Shown here piece by piece: positions 45,622-57,712 of a stretch of 64,000 nt of DNA. This DNA is from Ryuthela nishihirai. Taxonomy: Eukaryota; Arthropoda; Arachnida; Araneae; Heptathelidae. Position 1 is the first letter of the stretch. Every line of letters starts with the position of its first letter. Below the pieces are notes generated by a model. That model saw only the letters and a program-made list of their open reading frames with translations, had not been told where the DNA came from and searched no databases. The position numbers and the translations under genes are program-made. The stretch lies in NCBI GenBank assembly GCA_038380435.1, contig JAWZYU010000005.1, positions 39,020,001 to 39,084,000 of the forward strand, given 5' to 3'.

Positions 45622-47057
45622 AAATACAATAAACGGAATTAAATTCTAAATCAACCTTTATCGTTTAAAGAACCATTTCCTTTCCCCATAACTCTCCCCA
45701 GCTGCCCTCAGATCACAATGTAAACTAAATAAAATTATCTAAATAAATTATATTTGTACCATTATTACAATGTGCTTTATTCCCCCCCCCCCCCCCCCCC
45801 CCTATATCTCCTTAGCTTCCCTATACATATCCCCCCTAATATTTGTTAACTTCCCACTAGGATCTAATGTCTTCACCTTAAAATAATTTCTTTCTATACT
45901 CTTATTACAATACGATTTCCCCCCTTCCTAGACACCCAATACACATCCCCCTAATATCACTTTGTATCCCTCCATATTCTAATGTCTATGCCTTAAACAA
46001 TTTAAATTACTTTTTATATGTACTATTATTAAATTATGATTTAATTCATCCTCCATCTCTCTCTTTATCTTTACTTTCCTGCTATTTTTTTTCTTTTTCT
46101 TTGTTTTGTTTTTTACATATATATTTTTATTATTTACCTTTTTATATTTTTTAATTCTCTTTTTTTACTTTTACAGCTTTATTTTTTCTATTTTTTTTCT
46201 TCTTTTTTTTTTATCTTTTTTTATTTTTAACTTTTTTCACCCCCTTTCTTTTTATTTTCCCCCCTTATTTTTATTTTATTTTTTCCTTATTCTTTTTTTT
46301 CCTCATTTTTTTTTTCTTATTTTTAATTTCCCCCCTTCCACACGTTCACCCCAACCAGCTTTCTTTATCCCATTCTGATCTTGCCTACCACTAGTTATGT
46401 CATGTGCTTCAGTGGGAACTCAGGGGAGCCTGGGTCCACACTGCTCTGGTTTCGGCCAGCCTGCTCCACTGCCTTCGTGAGTGGTGGGGGTAGGGGGCAA
46501 GAGCCCTGACCAGCATCACTCCTCCCAAGCCAGTTTCTACATCCCCTGAAGACCACGGGCACCCGTTGGCCTTCTCCCCTTCCTCAGCAGACAAGGTCCA
46601 GTGTAGTCTCTTCTGCATAGGACCTTGGTCTCTCATCCCCAGTGAACGCCTCTCCTTCTGACCACATTCTTTCCTATGACCCTTCCCTTCTTCTAATTTA
46701 AGAACAGCTCATTTTAAGTATAGCAATGTGTACTTCTGTTTGGATTTCAAAATTCAAAAATTTTCATGTGTTTCGACTCCCATTTCTAGATTAAAATTAC
46801 TATTGTTTGGCACTTCTAATTAGACATGCGCTCAACATTCTGAAAGACCTCCCACGCACCTCAATGATTAAAAACCCAGAATTATATAGATTTATCAGCA
46901 ATGGTCAAGCTCAAAAATCATTTGTGCTTCCACAGCACAAATGATTTTCTTGAAGGTATTCCTTGAAGATAGATGGGGGTATATGACATTTCCCATATGA
47001 TGTAGTGCTATTTATGTATAGCGAAGCATCAGGTCTTGCCATTCAATTTACTACAAT
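45622..47057 (+). repeat. 3' part of LINE family C: C run, pyrimidine tract, GC-rich patch
   Basis: C run at about 45782-45803, a nearly pure pyrimidine tract on the plus strand at 46080-46375 (T with C groups), a GC-rich patch at 46400-46640 unlike its surroundings, then ordinary sequence ending ACAAT at 47057. Open frames here are composition artefacts. Confidence 0.45.
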
Positions 47058-47769
47058 TGTCCATCCTCGCTGACTACATGCATCCCTTCATGTTGGACGT
47101 TTACCCTGGTGGTGATGGTGTCTACCAACAGGACAATGCGCCCTGCCATGTCGCTAGGATGGTGTGTGACTGGTTCCAGAAACACGACAGAGATGTCTCC
47201 ATTCTCCCTTGGCCGGCAAAATCGCCCGACCTCAATCCCATAGAGCACTTGTGGGACCATTTGGATCAACAGATTCGCCATGTGAACCCACAACCATACC
47301 ATCTCCAGAACCTCTGTGCTCTGCTGGAGTCTGAATGGGCACATAGGCCTCTGGCAATCTTCCAGGGCTTCATTGCGTCCATGCCATGCCGTCTCACCAC
47401 TGCCATCCGTGTTGTTTTGGGTTGTTTTACCTCTGAGCGGCACTTTTTTGCACACCAGGGCTAAATGGACAGGTCACATGGACCCCGAAGGCTCAGAGAA
47501 GGTTGGGGGAGGGGACCCACTGGAACAGCTGTTGGGAGACAGATGGTAGCCTCCCATCAAGGCCATCCAGTGTGTTCTTTAACGTGCACAGGGTATGGCT
47601 CTCCCAAACACGGGGCCACGGCTTAACGTCCCATCCGACGGACGGCGGCCTTTCCAAGCCCATCGGTGTCCCCTACTGACCGTGGGCAGGGCGGGGAATC
47701 TGTCATCCGGGCCAATGGTGGTTATTCCCATTATTATGTAGGTGGTCAAATTATTCTGATATGATTGTG
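47058..47769 (+). mobile_element. Tc1-like element, right half, with catalytic D36E
   Basis: Resumes the transposase at LSILADYMHPFMLDVYPGG, then GVYQQDNAPCHVARMV and SPDLNPIEHLWDHL. Between the Asp of QQDN and the Glu of PIEH there are 36 residues (DD36E type). The C-terminus is cut by a 5'-truncated SINE at 47414. The right terminal inverted repeat is ATTATTCTGATATGATTGTG, followed by TA. With 36800-37621 it forms one element. Confidence 0.85.
47414..47700 (-). mobile_element. tRNA-derived SINE, copy 5, 5'-truncated
   Basis: Body and tail of the SINE family at 9287-9672, lacking the tRNA head. It sits inside the 3' end of the Tc1 transposase reading frame. Only weak flanking similarity (CCATCCG/TCATCCG) could be a target duplication. 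Confidence 0.8.
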
Positions 47770-47770
47770 T

Positions 47771-48404
47771 ATATGGGAGTATAAATATGGTAAATTGAAC
47801 ATTTAATATCATAAGTTGCTTTAGTATGTTTATATTGATCAACATCACCCAGACTTCGAACAAACTAACACAAAAATTAGTTTCTTAGTGAATATCATAT
47901 ACTGATGCAAATTGTCTTGAAAGTGCTCAAATAACACAAATCTATATAATTATATATGATATTGTAAATATATGAGAGTTTGGTTTATCACACTTGTGAT
48001 TCTGCTAAAAGTAATAAATATTATTTCAGCACAAAAAATAGACAATTTCTAAAAATGTGACCAGAGGTAATCAATTGGATTAAAAATGCAATCTTGAAAA
48101 CCGCAGATGTTAGAGAAGAAAAACTGAGATGTTTGTGAAAATCTAAAGAAGTTCTTGGCAACAGAAGGAAATGGTTATAGAAAATTATACATTGCTTAAG
48201 ATTAAACCAGTTTTTAGTTCAAATTTCAAACTTGCTAACATCTTGAATATTAATTAAATTAAATAATCAGATATATTTTATTTAACTATACAGGATGTTC
48301 CCTTTGATACACTAGTTGATAAAATCCTAAAGGAAAGACTGATGATGCCTCTATCATATATCTTATAATAATACATTATTAATGCTTGGAAAAATAATAA
48401 TTTA
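47771..48404. other. AT-rich intron, nothing recognised
   Basis: No gene or repeat supported. Confidence 0.4.
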
Positions 48405-48610
48405 TTTTTTAATTTGATGCATATTTTATTAAACTATAAGAGAAATAATTTGATAAAGCCACCTGATTATCATTTCTTACAAGAAATATAAGGTATTGTC
48501 GATTTGTTTGTTAACATTTCTCAAACTTCTATGCTGAAGCAACCCCTCATTTAAGTTCAGAAGTTTGATTTGAACTATTAACAACAAATTTTTCCTTAAA
48601 GGTTTGAAAT
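48405..48610 (+). repeat. Dispersed repeat, third copy of the 22490/23935 family
   Basis: Shares TTTTATTAAACTATAA, TGATAAAGCCACCTGATTAT and AGTTTGATTTGAACT-type words with 23935-24130. Confidence 0.6.
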
Positions 48611-48694
48611 TCTTAGAATAATGAACACAACTGCTATCTTTAAAAATGGAAGACTTTGCAAATATTCCACAGTACATACCCCTAATTTTTTACT

Positions 48695-48960
48695 CTTTTT
48701 CATTTTATGGTGCTAGGCATAAATTGGAAAGAGAGCTGTGTACCAATCTCCAGTGATGATGCACAGAGCCGGCGAAGTCTAGCACCTAATGTCTGATCTG
48801 CCTTCCTATGAGCAGACAGTTAGTACCTTTAAAAAGAGATACTCTCTGGTCATATATGGCCACTTCTTTCTTTTTTTTTAACCCTGCTGAGGAGTGGTCA
48901 ACTTCACAGGGTCCTGGTGCTGACCATTTATACCCAATAGACTGGACCGGTTTATGGATT
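48695..48960 (+). mobile_element. RTE-like LINE family A, 5' untranslated fragment
   Basis: Matches the reverse complement of 57410-57680: ACCAATC...CAGTGATGATGCA, TAGCACCTAATGTC, ACAGGGTCCTGGTGCTGACC. Only the 5' leader is present, which is unusual for LINE copies that normally lose the 5' end. Confidence 0.65.
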
Positions 48961-49257
48961 TGAGCTTGATTATGGATTTCACATGTGAATTAGCTAAATG
49001 AATTTTTATACTCGATTTTGAATGAATTAAATTAACATAAGCAATTTTACAAATATAGTCTCTGATAAGTGTAAAATTTTCGCAGCGCTAACAATACTGG
49101 TATTAAATACCCTATATGGCTGTTTAGTATAAAGATACCAAATTTATTTTTCTTTTTTATTCTTTTTTAAACCACGTCTTGCTACACTAGAACTTGCTGT
49201 ACCATAATGAAATAGAGTTGTACAGTAGGACAAATAGTCAATGGAATGGACTTACTA

Positions 49258-50655
49258 TACTGCTGGCCATTAAAAGTGCAACACCAAGAAGAACTCATCC
49301 AATTGTCCCAAAATATGCAAGATGGGTATCCCATGAGAGAACATATAAATGATTCAAAGTGCAGCACATATGCACATCATGTGCGACAGTAACGCCCCCT
49401 GTAAATGGTATAAGAGGAGATTACAAAGAGCTGGTGTAAAGCACTGGAATGGTATTTGATCACAGTTCTTGCGCCCTAAAGGATCAAGTATGCCCCGTCA
49501 AAGCACATGGCATCAACATGACAGGTTTCAGACTTTGATCGAGGGAGAATTGTGGGATTATGGGAAGGCAGATTATCGTACCGAAACATCAGTGCTCCTG
49601 TTGAATGGAATGCAGCCACAATGATGAGAATATGGTGTCAGTGGGTAGAGAAGGAACGAACTCATCGACGTGACAGATCTCAATGGCCCTGTTACACAAA
49701 TGAAACGAGAGGACAGACATCTTGTGTGCACAGCTTTGATTGATTATACAGCCACATCAAACACCTTAGCTCAACAAAGGGTGTGTTGCACATCAACCAG
49801 TGTCCGAACGTACGGTTTGATGTCATCTGCAGCATCCGGGCATCTTTACAGGTGGCCATTGCTTTAACTACCATTGACTCTACAACACAGGCGTATGCGA
49901 TGGTGCCAAGAACGTCACGCATGGATGTGTGAATGGCATCGCATCATCTTTGCAGACCAATCCTGCTTCAGTAAGCAGCACCATGATGGACAAATCTGTA
50001 TCTGGCAGTACCGCAGCAACAGGCTCAATGTGACATGCATGATGCAGTGCCATACAGGTCTGGCCCCTGGTATTATGGTATGGGGTGCCATTGGACTCCA
50101 CTCACGCATGCACCTTGTACGCATTATTAATTTGAACAGCCAGCATTACATCACTGAGGTGTTGGAGCCTGTGGTCGTACCTTATCTTCAGGGGCTCTCT
50201 GGTGCCATTTACCAACGGGACCATGCCCGACCACATGTGGCATGCATTGTCCAACAATTCCTGGATAGCCACCACATGACACTTCTGTCTTGGCCTCCAT
50301 GTTCACTGAATCTGTCCCCAATTGAACATATCTGGTCCATGATCTCACGACGACTAGCACACCAGACACTAGCAGCTGCTACAACAGATGAACTTTGGCT
50401 ACGTATCGAAATGCATGGACTGACATTCCCCAAACACACATCTGACGTCTCATCCTCTCAATGCCGGACCGTGTAGCAGCAGTAATTGCCGCTCATGGTG
50501 GTTACACAAAATACTGATTTCTTTGTATTCCACAAGTCTAATCGAGTTGTATTTATAATCATTTGATCCTTGTAACATAAGATATGTATTAACTAAATAT
50601 GGCTATGAAATCCCTTGTCTTTCATGGTGTTGCACTTTTAATGGCCAACAGTGTA
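49258..50655 (+). mobile_element. Tc1-like transposon, DD34E, inserted at TA
   Basis: About 1.4 kb with inverted ends sharing GGCCATTAAAAGTGCAACAC. Transposase pieces from 49490: MPRQSTWHQHDRF..., then after frameshifts the main frame 49874-50476 with CEWHRIIFADQSCF (first Asp), ITEVLEPVVVPYLQG, IYQRDHARPHVACIV (second Asp) and SPIEHIWSM (Glu). Asp to Glu spacing is 34 residues. Stops near 49620 and 49865 disable it. The empty site is preserved in PLE copy B (about 58480), confirming insertion at TA. Confidence 0.88.
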
Positions 50656-50867
50656 TATTCAGTAGTAGGTCAACAAATCTTGTTCATTCCACATCGGTCG
50701 ACATACATCCAGGTGTTACGATCAGGGAAAGTCATTTGGATGTCTTGACTTTTTCTGTATCAGGAACACACATAGAAGCTATATTTTGCAAACAAGGTAA
50801 ATGAGAGAAAAAAGTTAAAAGGTTCAAAAAAATTCTTAAAAGACACCAAAAGTTGAGAACTTTTAAT

Positions 50868-50930
50868 GGCCCGACTCGAGTTTTGTCACCTTGGTCGTCG
50901 CTTTTTCAAGGGTATGCCACGTGCAGCAGG
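50868..50930 (-). ncRNA. Hammerhead-like motif in PLE copy A
   Basis: Minus strand: GCATACCC, then CTTGAAAAAGCGAC, loop, GGTGAC, AAAACTCGAGTC, GGGCC. GAAAC is AAAAC here. ACTC/GAGT forms a loop-less short stem III of the sort known for dimer-active PLE hammerheads, and CCC/GGG gives stem I. The first core box is degenerate. Confidence 0.35.
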
Positions 50931-52040
50931 TATGTGGCAGTCTTTATTGCATCACACGTGCACTATGGGATCGTTCACTACAAGGAGGAGTAGTTCGTTT
51001 TGTGGGCTGTTGCACTATCATCCTTTTTGTGTCGTGTTATGTTTTCATTCAGCAGTAAGCACCATGGTAGTGGTGGGTGGTAAATTTTTTCATTGATACA
51101 TTTGTCTCTGTTGTGGTATATAACATTTGCTCAAGAATGTCTATGTCTGGGGCCAACATTGATGGCCCCAGCAAAGTCCAGTATTTTTCGGAGTTTGTTC
51201 TTTATTTTTTTCACCAAAGCGTATTAATGTTTCCTTTGCATATATCATTTTGATGCTGCTTCAGTCTTGTTTCAAAAGTCCGCTTGGTCTTCTCACAGTA
51301 GTCGAGTACTTCTGCATGTTGGTTGTTGGTGTCTTTCACATGTATTTTGTAGATGCCACCAGTGGGGGGTATATAGTCACAAACATTTTTTACTTTCTCT
51401 AGGATTGAGCATTTAGTAGTGGATAGTATGTTTATGTTATATGACTGTACTGCATCATTACTCAGTGCTTCAGATACTCATGGAATATTTGGTATAGGGA
51501 ATGTATATTTACATGCCCTATTCTGTGCCAGAGGTATTTGGGTGCCTTGTTGGACTTTGTAGCTGCACCTCGTCTCGACAGCTCTGATCCATTTTTTGGG
51601 GTAACATGCTTTGATAGCAACACAACACAGCCTTTTTCTTTCTGTTTCAAAGGCAGGTATTGTTGTTGTTGTATATCTGTGAATCCACAAAAATGCAGTA
51701 TGCGTAGCAGCTTTCTTATGTTTCATGGGTTGTTTAGAGTTGAAGGGGGTCATCAATGTTGGTGCAGTAGGTTTAGTATATACTGAGAATAGGAACTTTT
51801 TACCTGTTCTAGTGATTAATAAGTCCAAGAATGGTAGCTGGTGTTCGATTTCTGTTTCAATTGTTAATTGAAGAGTAGGGAGGATGTGGTTAAGCTCATT
51901 TTGCAGGCTCTTTATATGTTCCTCTGTTTGTTTTGTTATGACAAGTATGTTGTCAACATATCTCGCCAAAGTACAGGTGGTGCGCCATATACATTAAGCA
52001 CTTTATCTTCAATATGCTGAACTGCTGTATCACTGAGTAG

Positions 52041-54170
52041 GCCAGAAGTGTAGCAAGACGTGATATAAAAAAGAAAAGAAAAATAAATTCGGTATCTCTA
52101 TTCTAAATAGCCGTATAGTGTATTTAATACCAGTATTGCTAGTGCTATGAAAATTCTACACTTGTGAATAGTAACTAGAAATAATACTTACCATGTGAAA
52201 AGAAAAACTGTTCTGCAAATTGCAGAAAAAAACTAAATCATTTACTACTGATGCTGAAATTCCTGATTAATTGCAAAGAAATGGATATTATACTTGACTT
52301 CATACGAATCAGCAGAAGGAAATATGACAATACGCTTAGTGAAATCTTAAAAACTGCCTAAATAAAAATGCTTAGATGTGTCATTAGAACCACTAGACAC
52401 GATATAAGAACTTTAGAATGGGATACCTACCACTTAAATTTTGAAATTGCCAAAATTTTGGATGCCCATAAATATGAAGTTTTGCAATCTATTTATGGAA
52501 CTATTGCTAATGATACAGCCAAAATACAAACTACTCATGAAAACAAAATTAAGAAATTATTAAAGAGACAAAAAGGGATTAATTGCATAACTGCAGAACT
52601 TCGGTTCCTTATACTCAACCTATCAGACTATGAATTCACTAAACAGGAACTCGACATTCTGGAAAGAGGCCCTAAACATACATTCTCTGAAAGCATCTCT
52701 GAATACATACCACCACTACCTGTTGTTATAGCTGGAATCGAGAAAGTTATTAGAAATATACCTAACCAACATAAAGATAGAATATGATATCAGATATATA
52801 GGGCCTACAACAGCAATAAACACAACAGATTCAACGAGAAAAGAAAACGAAAACAAGAATTGCACATAATCGAAGGCATAAAATCAAACCAAGACATACA
52901 TATAATACCTTCAGATAAATCTAATCAATTGGTTATATTTAATACAAAACAGCTGGATGACAAAATCAATGTGATGTTGGCAGAGATGCAATGTAATCCA
53001 GTAAAGAAAGATCCTACTAATATAATTACCAGAAAATTGGCATACATCAAAAACCATGAAGTGATACCTGAGTGCTCGCAAAAAGCATGCATCCCACCTT
53101 TATACCCAGCTATACCCCAGCTTTTTGTAAAAGCAAAAACCCAAAAAGAAGATATCCCATTAAGACCACTTGTAGCTAAACCAATGGTGCCTACCATTAG
53201 AATTGAGAGAGCACTATACCCCTTCCTTACAAAATCCAACCCACCCACAGATTTAATGGTAGCTTCTCAATATGCTGCATAGCTCAGTCCAAGAAAAATC
53301 TAAATGCAGCCTGATATCTGCATGCTATCATTTGACATACTCACTTTAACCTAACACGCCTCTTAAAGATGTACTCCATATTACTGAAGAGGTGCTTCTG
53401 AAAAGTGGTGAGCTGAGTACTGTGGAAGTATAAGGTACCCTTTGTGTGCTCAAATTTGTCACACGGAATACATACTTACTAGCAAATGGAGCTATTTACC
53501 ACCAAACAAGTGAAGTACCAATAGGAACACCACTTTCTGGGTTACTCAGTGAAAAAGCGGTTCATCATATTGAAGATAAGATGCTTAATAATTATAGCTC
53601 CAAACCTCTACTATGGATGAGATATGTTGACGACATAATTGTCATAACAAAACAGACGAACATATAAAGGGACTGCAGAATGAGCTCCACCACATCCTCC
53701 CTACTATTCAATTCACAGTTGAAACAGAAATCAAATGCCAGCTACCATTCTTGGACTTATTAATCACTGGAACAGATAAAAAAATTCCTATTCTCAGTAT
53801 ATACTAAACCTACTGCACCAACAATGATGGTCCCTTTTAACTCTAAACAACCCATGAAACATAAGAAAGCTGCTATGCATACTGCATTTTTGCAGAATCA
53901 CAAATATACAACAACAACAACAACAACACTTGCCTTTGAAACAGAAAGAAAAAGGCTGTGTTGTGTGCCATCAAAGCATTTTACCCCAAAAAAATGGATC
54001 AGAGCTGTCGAGAGGAGGTGCGGCTTCAAAGTCCAACCAGGCACCCAAATACCTCCGGCACAGAATATACATTCCCTATACCAAATATTCCATGGCTGTC
54101 TGAAGTACTGAATAATGCAGAATGCCCATATAACATAAACATACCATCCACTACTAAATGCTCAATCCTC
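52041..54170 (+). mobile_element. Penelope-like element copy B, N-terminal and RT part
   Basis: Begins with a terminal repeat (52045-52165) also found at its 3' end (58541-58655). N-terminal region 52368-52787 (Lys-rich, LLKRQKGINCITAELRFLIL). RT at 52860-53282 (IHIIPSDKSNQLVIF, a fingers motif; RPLVAKPMVPTIRI), motif A region near 53330 (SFDILT), motif B at 53500-53560 (VPIGTPLSGLLSEKA), motif C RYVDDIIVI at about 53625. The linker runs to 54165 with HKKAAMHTAF. Frameshifts occur near 52790, 53290 and 53665. PLEs reverse-transcribe at chromosomal ends or nicks using a GIY-YIG nuclease (family knowledge). Confidence 0.85.
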
Positions 54171-57100
54171 ATCATCATCTTTCCTCAAGCAGCCATGGGC
54201 TACGGAGGTCCAACCAGACAGTGCAATTTAGTTCTCCAAGCAAGTCTGTCCTGAGCTACATCTGGCCACTGCACACCAATTCTAATAAGGTGTTGTTTGA
54301 CATTGTCTGTCCACCACATCCTTGGTCTCCCCCTCTTTCTGAAGCCTTTAGGGCACATTGTTCATAACCCTATTTGCCAATCTATAATTATTCTTACAGG
54401 CAACATGGCTAAAACAACGGAGTTTCTCTCTGCACAATATGCTACTTAAAGGAGGTTGCAGACTCCTTTGCCTAACCTCATCATTATTTACAAAGTTAAA
54501 CCACCTAATGCCCCAGATATTGCATACGCATCTAGAATCAAAAGCATGTAGTTTCCTGTTATCTTGTTTACAAAGTGTCCAAGTTTCACTAACATAACTA
54601 ACCCTAGAAAGAATCAAACTATTATACAGTCTAATTTTAGTATTTAGGTGTATACGACTATTTCTTCACAATTTCCATAGATTCTTAAAAGTCCCGGCAG
54701 CAATCCCTATTCATCTGTTAATCTCATGCCGCACATCACCATTATCTGTTACATAGCTCCCAAGATAATTAAACTGTGACACCTGCTCAAGACTGCAACC
54801 ATTCAGATTAACTGAATCACAACCTGCCTGACCAATTTTCATCACTTTAGTTTTCTCTCTGTTTATAACCAAACCTACTCTACTTACCAGTTTCATCAAC
54901 AATCCTAATGAAAGAGTTCATCTCATCAACATCATTTGCCAAAAGGGCTAAATCATCAGCATAATCTAAATCAGAAATTTTCGTATCTCCAGTTCATTTA
55001 AGGCCAAAATCTTTCCCTTGAAGTGAATTTCGCATAACATAATCAATAACCAAACTAAAGGGAAAAGGAGACAAAATGCACCCTTGTCGAACACCAGAAG
55101 TAATGCTAAACTAACTGCTACAAGACTTACCAACTCTCACACATGACTCAGTGTTATTATAGGGAGCTTTTATTATGTTAACTAACTTGTTTGGTATACC
55201 ATATGATCTCACAATCAACCACAGATTATGATTATCAACATAGTTGAAAGCCTTTTTGAAATCAACAAAGCTAGCAACCAAAGGTTTCTGAAACTTTAAA
55301 CATTTCTCAAGAATCTGTCTGAGGGAAAATATCTTGATCTACACATCCTCTACCACTTCAGAATCCACATTGCTCATCGCGCAATTGATTGTCAACCAGA
55401 TTCTTAATTCTATTAAGCACAATTATGCAAAGAACTTTCCCTGGAACAGAGAGTAGGCTGATACACCTATAGTTATCACAAGAACTGCGATCACCTTTTT
55501 TGAAAATAGGGATAATAAAAGCTCTGGTAAAATCCTTAGGAACCATGCCTTTATCATGGAAGATATTCAAAATTTCAGTCATCCAAGTGGTAACAGAGAC
55601 ATTCCCAGCTCTAAGCATTTCCGTAGTAATTTCATCTACACCTGGGGATTTATGAAGTTTAAGTTTAGAAACAGCCAAAATAACTTCAGATTGTGTTATA
55701 GGGCCAACATTAAAGCCACCAATGCATCTATCATCATTGCAAAAATGGGACTAGAAATAACCACATTGTTTGAACATCACTGAAATGCTCAGCCCACCTA
55801 ACTATGACAGAATCCTCACCATCTATAGCCTTACCTTGTTTATCCTTCAATCCTTGTATGCCTGTCTGTTTTATGCCACACAAAACATTAACTATCTGGT
55901 ACAGCTCTCTGCTGTTGTGCTGTCTAATGGCTTCCTCGGCTTTGTCAGCCAAAATAAAGATTCTTATCAGCAGCTAACTGATCCTTTACACATTTATTAA
56001 GCTCTCTGTAATGCTTTCTATTAGGACTAGTAGAGTATTGATTGAGGACATTCCTGCAATTCTTTGTTTCTGAAATAAGCTCAAGTGCCTTATCACTCAA
56101 AAAATTCTGCCTCCTCTGCTCCTTTTTTCCTAAAAGAGTACTGTTAGTTTCCAAAAAAGCCTGTTTAAAATGGTCCCATTCTTCCTCAACTTCAGTAGTA
56201 AGCAAACCATGACTGCATTAATGACTATATAACCTATCATGGTAAGCTTTAGCTATAACTGGGTCTTTCAGAGCTTCAGTATTAAAGGTAAAATTTTTAA
56301 CCCTAGCACAACACCTTTTAAGTTTAAGTTGCAAGACACTTTTAACAAGGTAATGGTCAGATCCAATTTCAGCTCCCCTATATGACCTGGTATTTCTAAC
56401 AGAACTAGCCCATTTGTTGTTAATTAATATATAATCAATCATATTCCTATGCAGCCCATCAGGTGAAACCCATGTGTATTTATATATGTCGTGGTGTTTG
56501 TAATATGTGTTAGTTATTCTGAAACCATTGAGTTTACTTACCTGTAGGAGGCGTTGCCCATTGCCATTGCAGCTACCAATACCAAAAGGGCCTATCACCC
56601 CTCCCCAAAGGTCAGAATTAGTACCAACTTTGGCATTGAAGTCACCAAGAACAAGGGTAATATCTCCTTTCTTGACAGAATACAAAATATCCTGAAGTTG
56701 TCCGTAAAAACCTATCCTTCTCATCCTCATTGGCATCCTCAGTGGGGGCATAACAGCAGATAACATTCAAGTCTTTAATGCTTGTCTGAAATTATGCTGT
56801 AAGAAATCTTTCATTAATGCACTCATATCCTAGAAGAGCATCCTAGAAGAGCATCACTATGTCTGCTGAGAAGCAGACACACACCTTTGTGATGTTTATT
56901 ATCATTCCTCCCTGAAAAGAGAAATTTAAGATTATTTTCAAGAATCTGACCTTTATCTGTCCATCTGGTCTCTAGCAAGCCAAGAATATCTAAATTATAA
57001 CGGTGGAATTCATGTGTGAGGACATCAAGAGAAAAAGCACTGAGCAGAGTCCTCACATTCCAACTACCTATGGAGAGAAAATGATTAGTGGGATGTTTAA

Positions 57101-57712
57101 AGAAACTATGTTTATTGAGTGAGGAAATGGCAACAATATCAAACAGCCCCCTAATCGCTGACATGGTGCAAAGATCTGTTCCCCCACCACTAAAGGCTGA
57201 AGTCATCTACAATGGAAGACTTCCTCCAATGTAGAATTTGACAATGCCAAAAGAAGCTAGAGTTCATGTGCCTGCAATGACTTCTGCTCAGGATTATCCA
57301 CCAGTTGATAAAACACATCTTGTGAATCTATTCACTTGGGGCTGTCAACCCACAAACAAACAGAATATACAGCGGAAGATTTCCCCCCCACAGAAGCCCA
57401 CCAGTGGAGCAAATTCAGGATCCATATTCAAGCTCAGAGCCATAATTCAGTCCAGTCCAGTAGGTTTATATGGTCAGCACCAGGACCCTGTGTGGTTGAA
57501 CACTCCTGAGAAGGGTAGAAAAAAAAGAAAAGTAGGCAGAGTTGTCCAGATCAGTAGGCCAAACTAATCTGGTAGCCCTGCCCTTCCGTTCACTTCCACA
57601 AGAAGGTGGGGTCGGACATTAAGTGCTAGGCCTGGCCAGTTCTATGCATCATCACAGGGGATTGGTGCATAGCTCGCCTTCCAGTGACGACCTTGCTACC
57701 ATTTACAGACCA
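54171..57712 (-). mobile_element. RTE-like LINE family A, near full length, nested in PLE B
   Basis: 3' end with ATC-repeat at 54171; 5' end near 57712. Minus-strand order: 5' leader (57700-57240), endonuclease start WNVRTLLSAF and DILGLLETRWTDKG (57206-56823), endonuclease VLGDFNAKVGTNSDLWG and MIDYILINNKW (56766-56218), an inter-domain stretch LLGKKEQRRQNFLSDKAL (56205-55945), RT IFKKGDRSSCDNYRCISLL (55678-55358), DLDYADD-type region near 54960, C-terminus VSETWTLCKQDNRKLHAFD (54617-54348). It interrupts PLE B exactly between ATGCTCAATCCT and the GIY-YIG part. Frameshifts make it inactive. Confidence 0.85.

Larger units (their letters stand above)
37622..47057 (+). mobile_element. I-like LINE (family C) inserted in the Tc1 element, 9.4 kb
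   Basis: Bounded by an exact 14-base target duplication (TGTCCATCCTCGCT at 37608-37621 and 47058-47071). In order: tandem 5' repeats (37783-38434), gag-like ORF1, endonuclease, reverse transcriptase, RNase H, C-terminal Cys/His part to 43381, then a long low-complexity 3' region ending ACAAT. Nested in it are a tRNA-cored element (42102-42694) and a solo LTR (44837-45621). Without these it would be about 8 kb. Frameshifts are present throughout ORF2. Confidence 0.75.
49060..52040 (-). mobile_element. Penelope-like element, inverted 5'-truncated copy A
   Basis: Minus strand. RT begins near 52035 inside motif B (SGLLSDTA), then ARYVDNILVITKQTEEHI (motif C, YVDN), HQLPFLDLLITRTGKKFLF and the linker to 51478. 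The endonuclease at about 51400-51200 reads PPTGGIYKIHVKDTNNQHAE and ends NDICKGN. A 3' region holds a hammerhead-like motif (50868-50930) and a tail ending about 49060. A Tc1 element sits in the tail. Its tail (49060-49195) is an inverted copy of 52045-52165. Confidence 0.8.

Noticed and set aside
45780..45810. Assembly gap or CRISPR-like spacing at the C run
   Set aside because: Simple homopolymer; no spaced repeats, and the DNA is eukaryotic.
46106..46378. A hydrophobic 90-residue ORF rich in Phe and Leu
   Set aside because: Encoded by a pyrimidine tract; composition artefact with no start context or homology.
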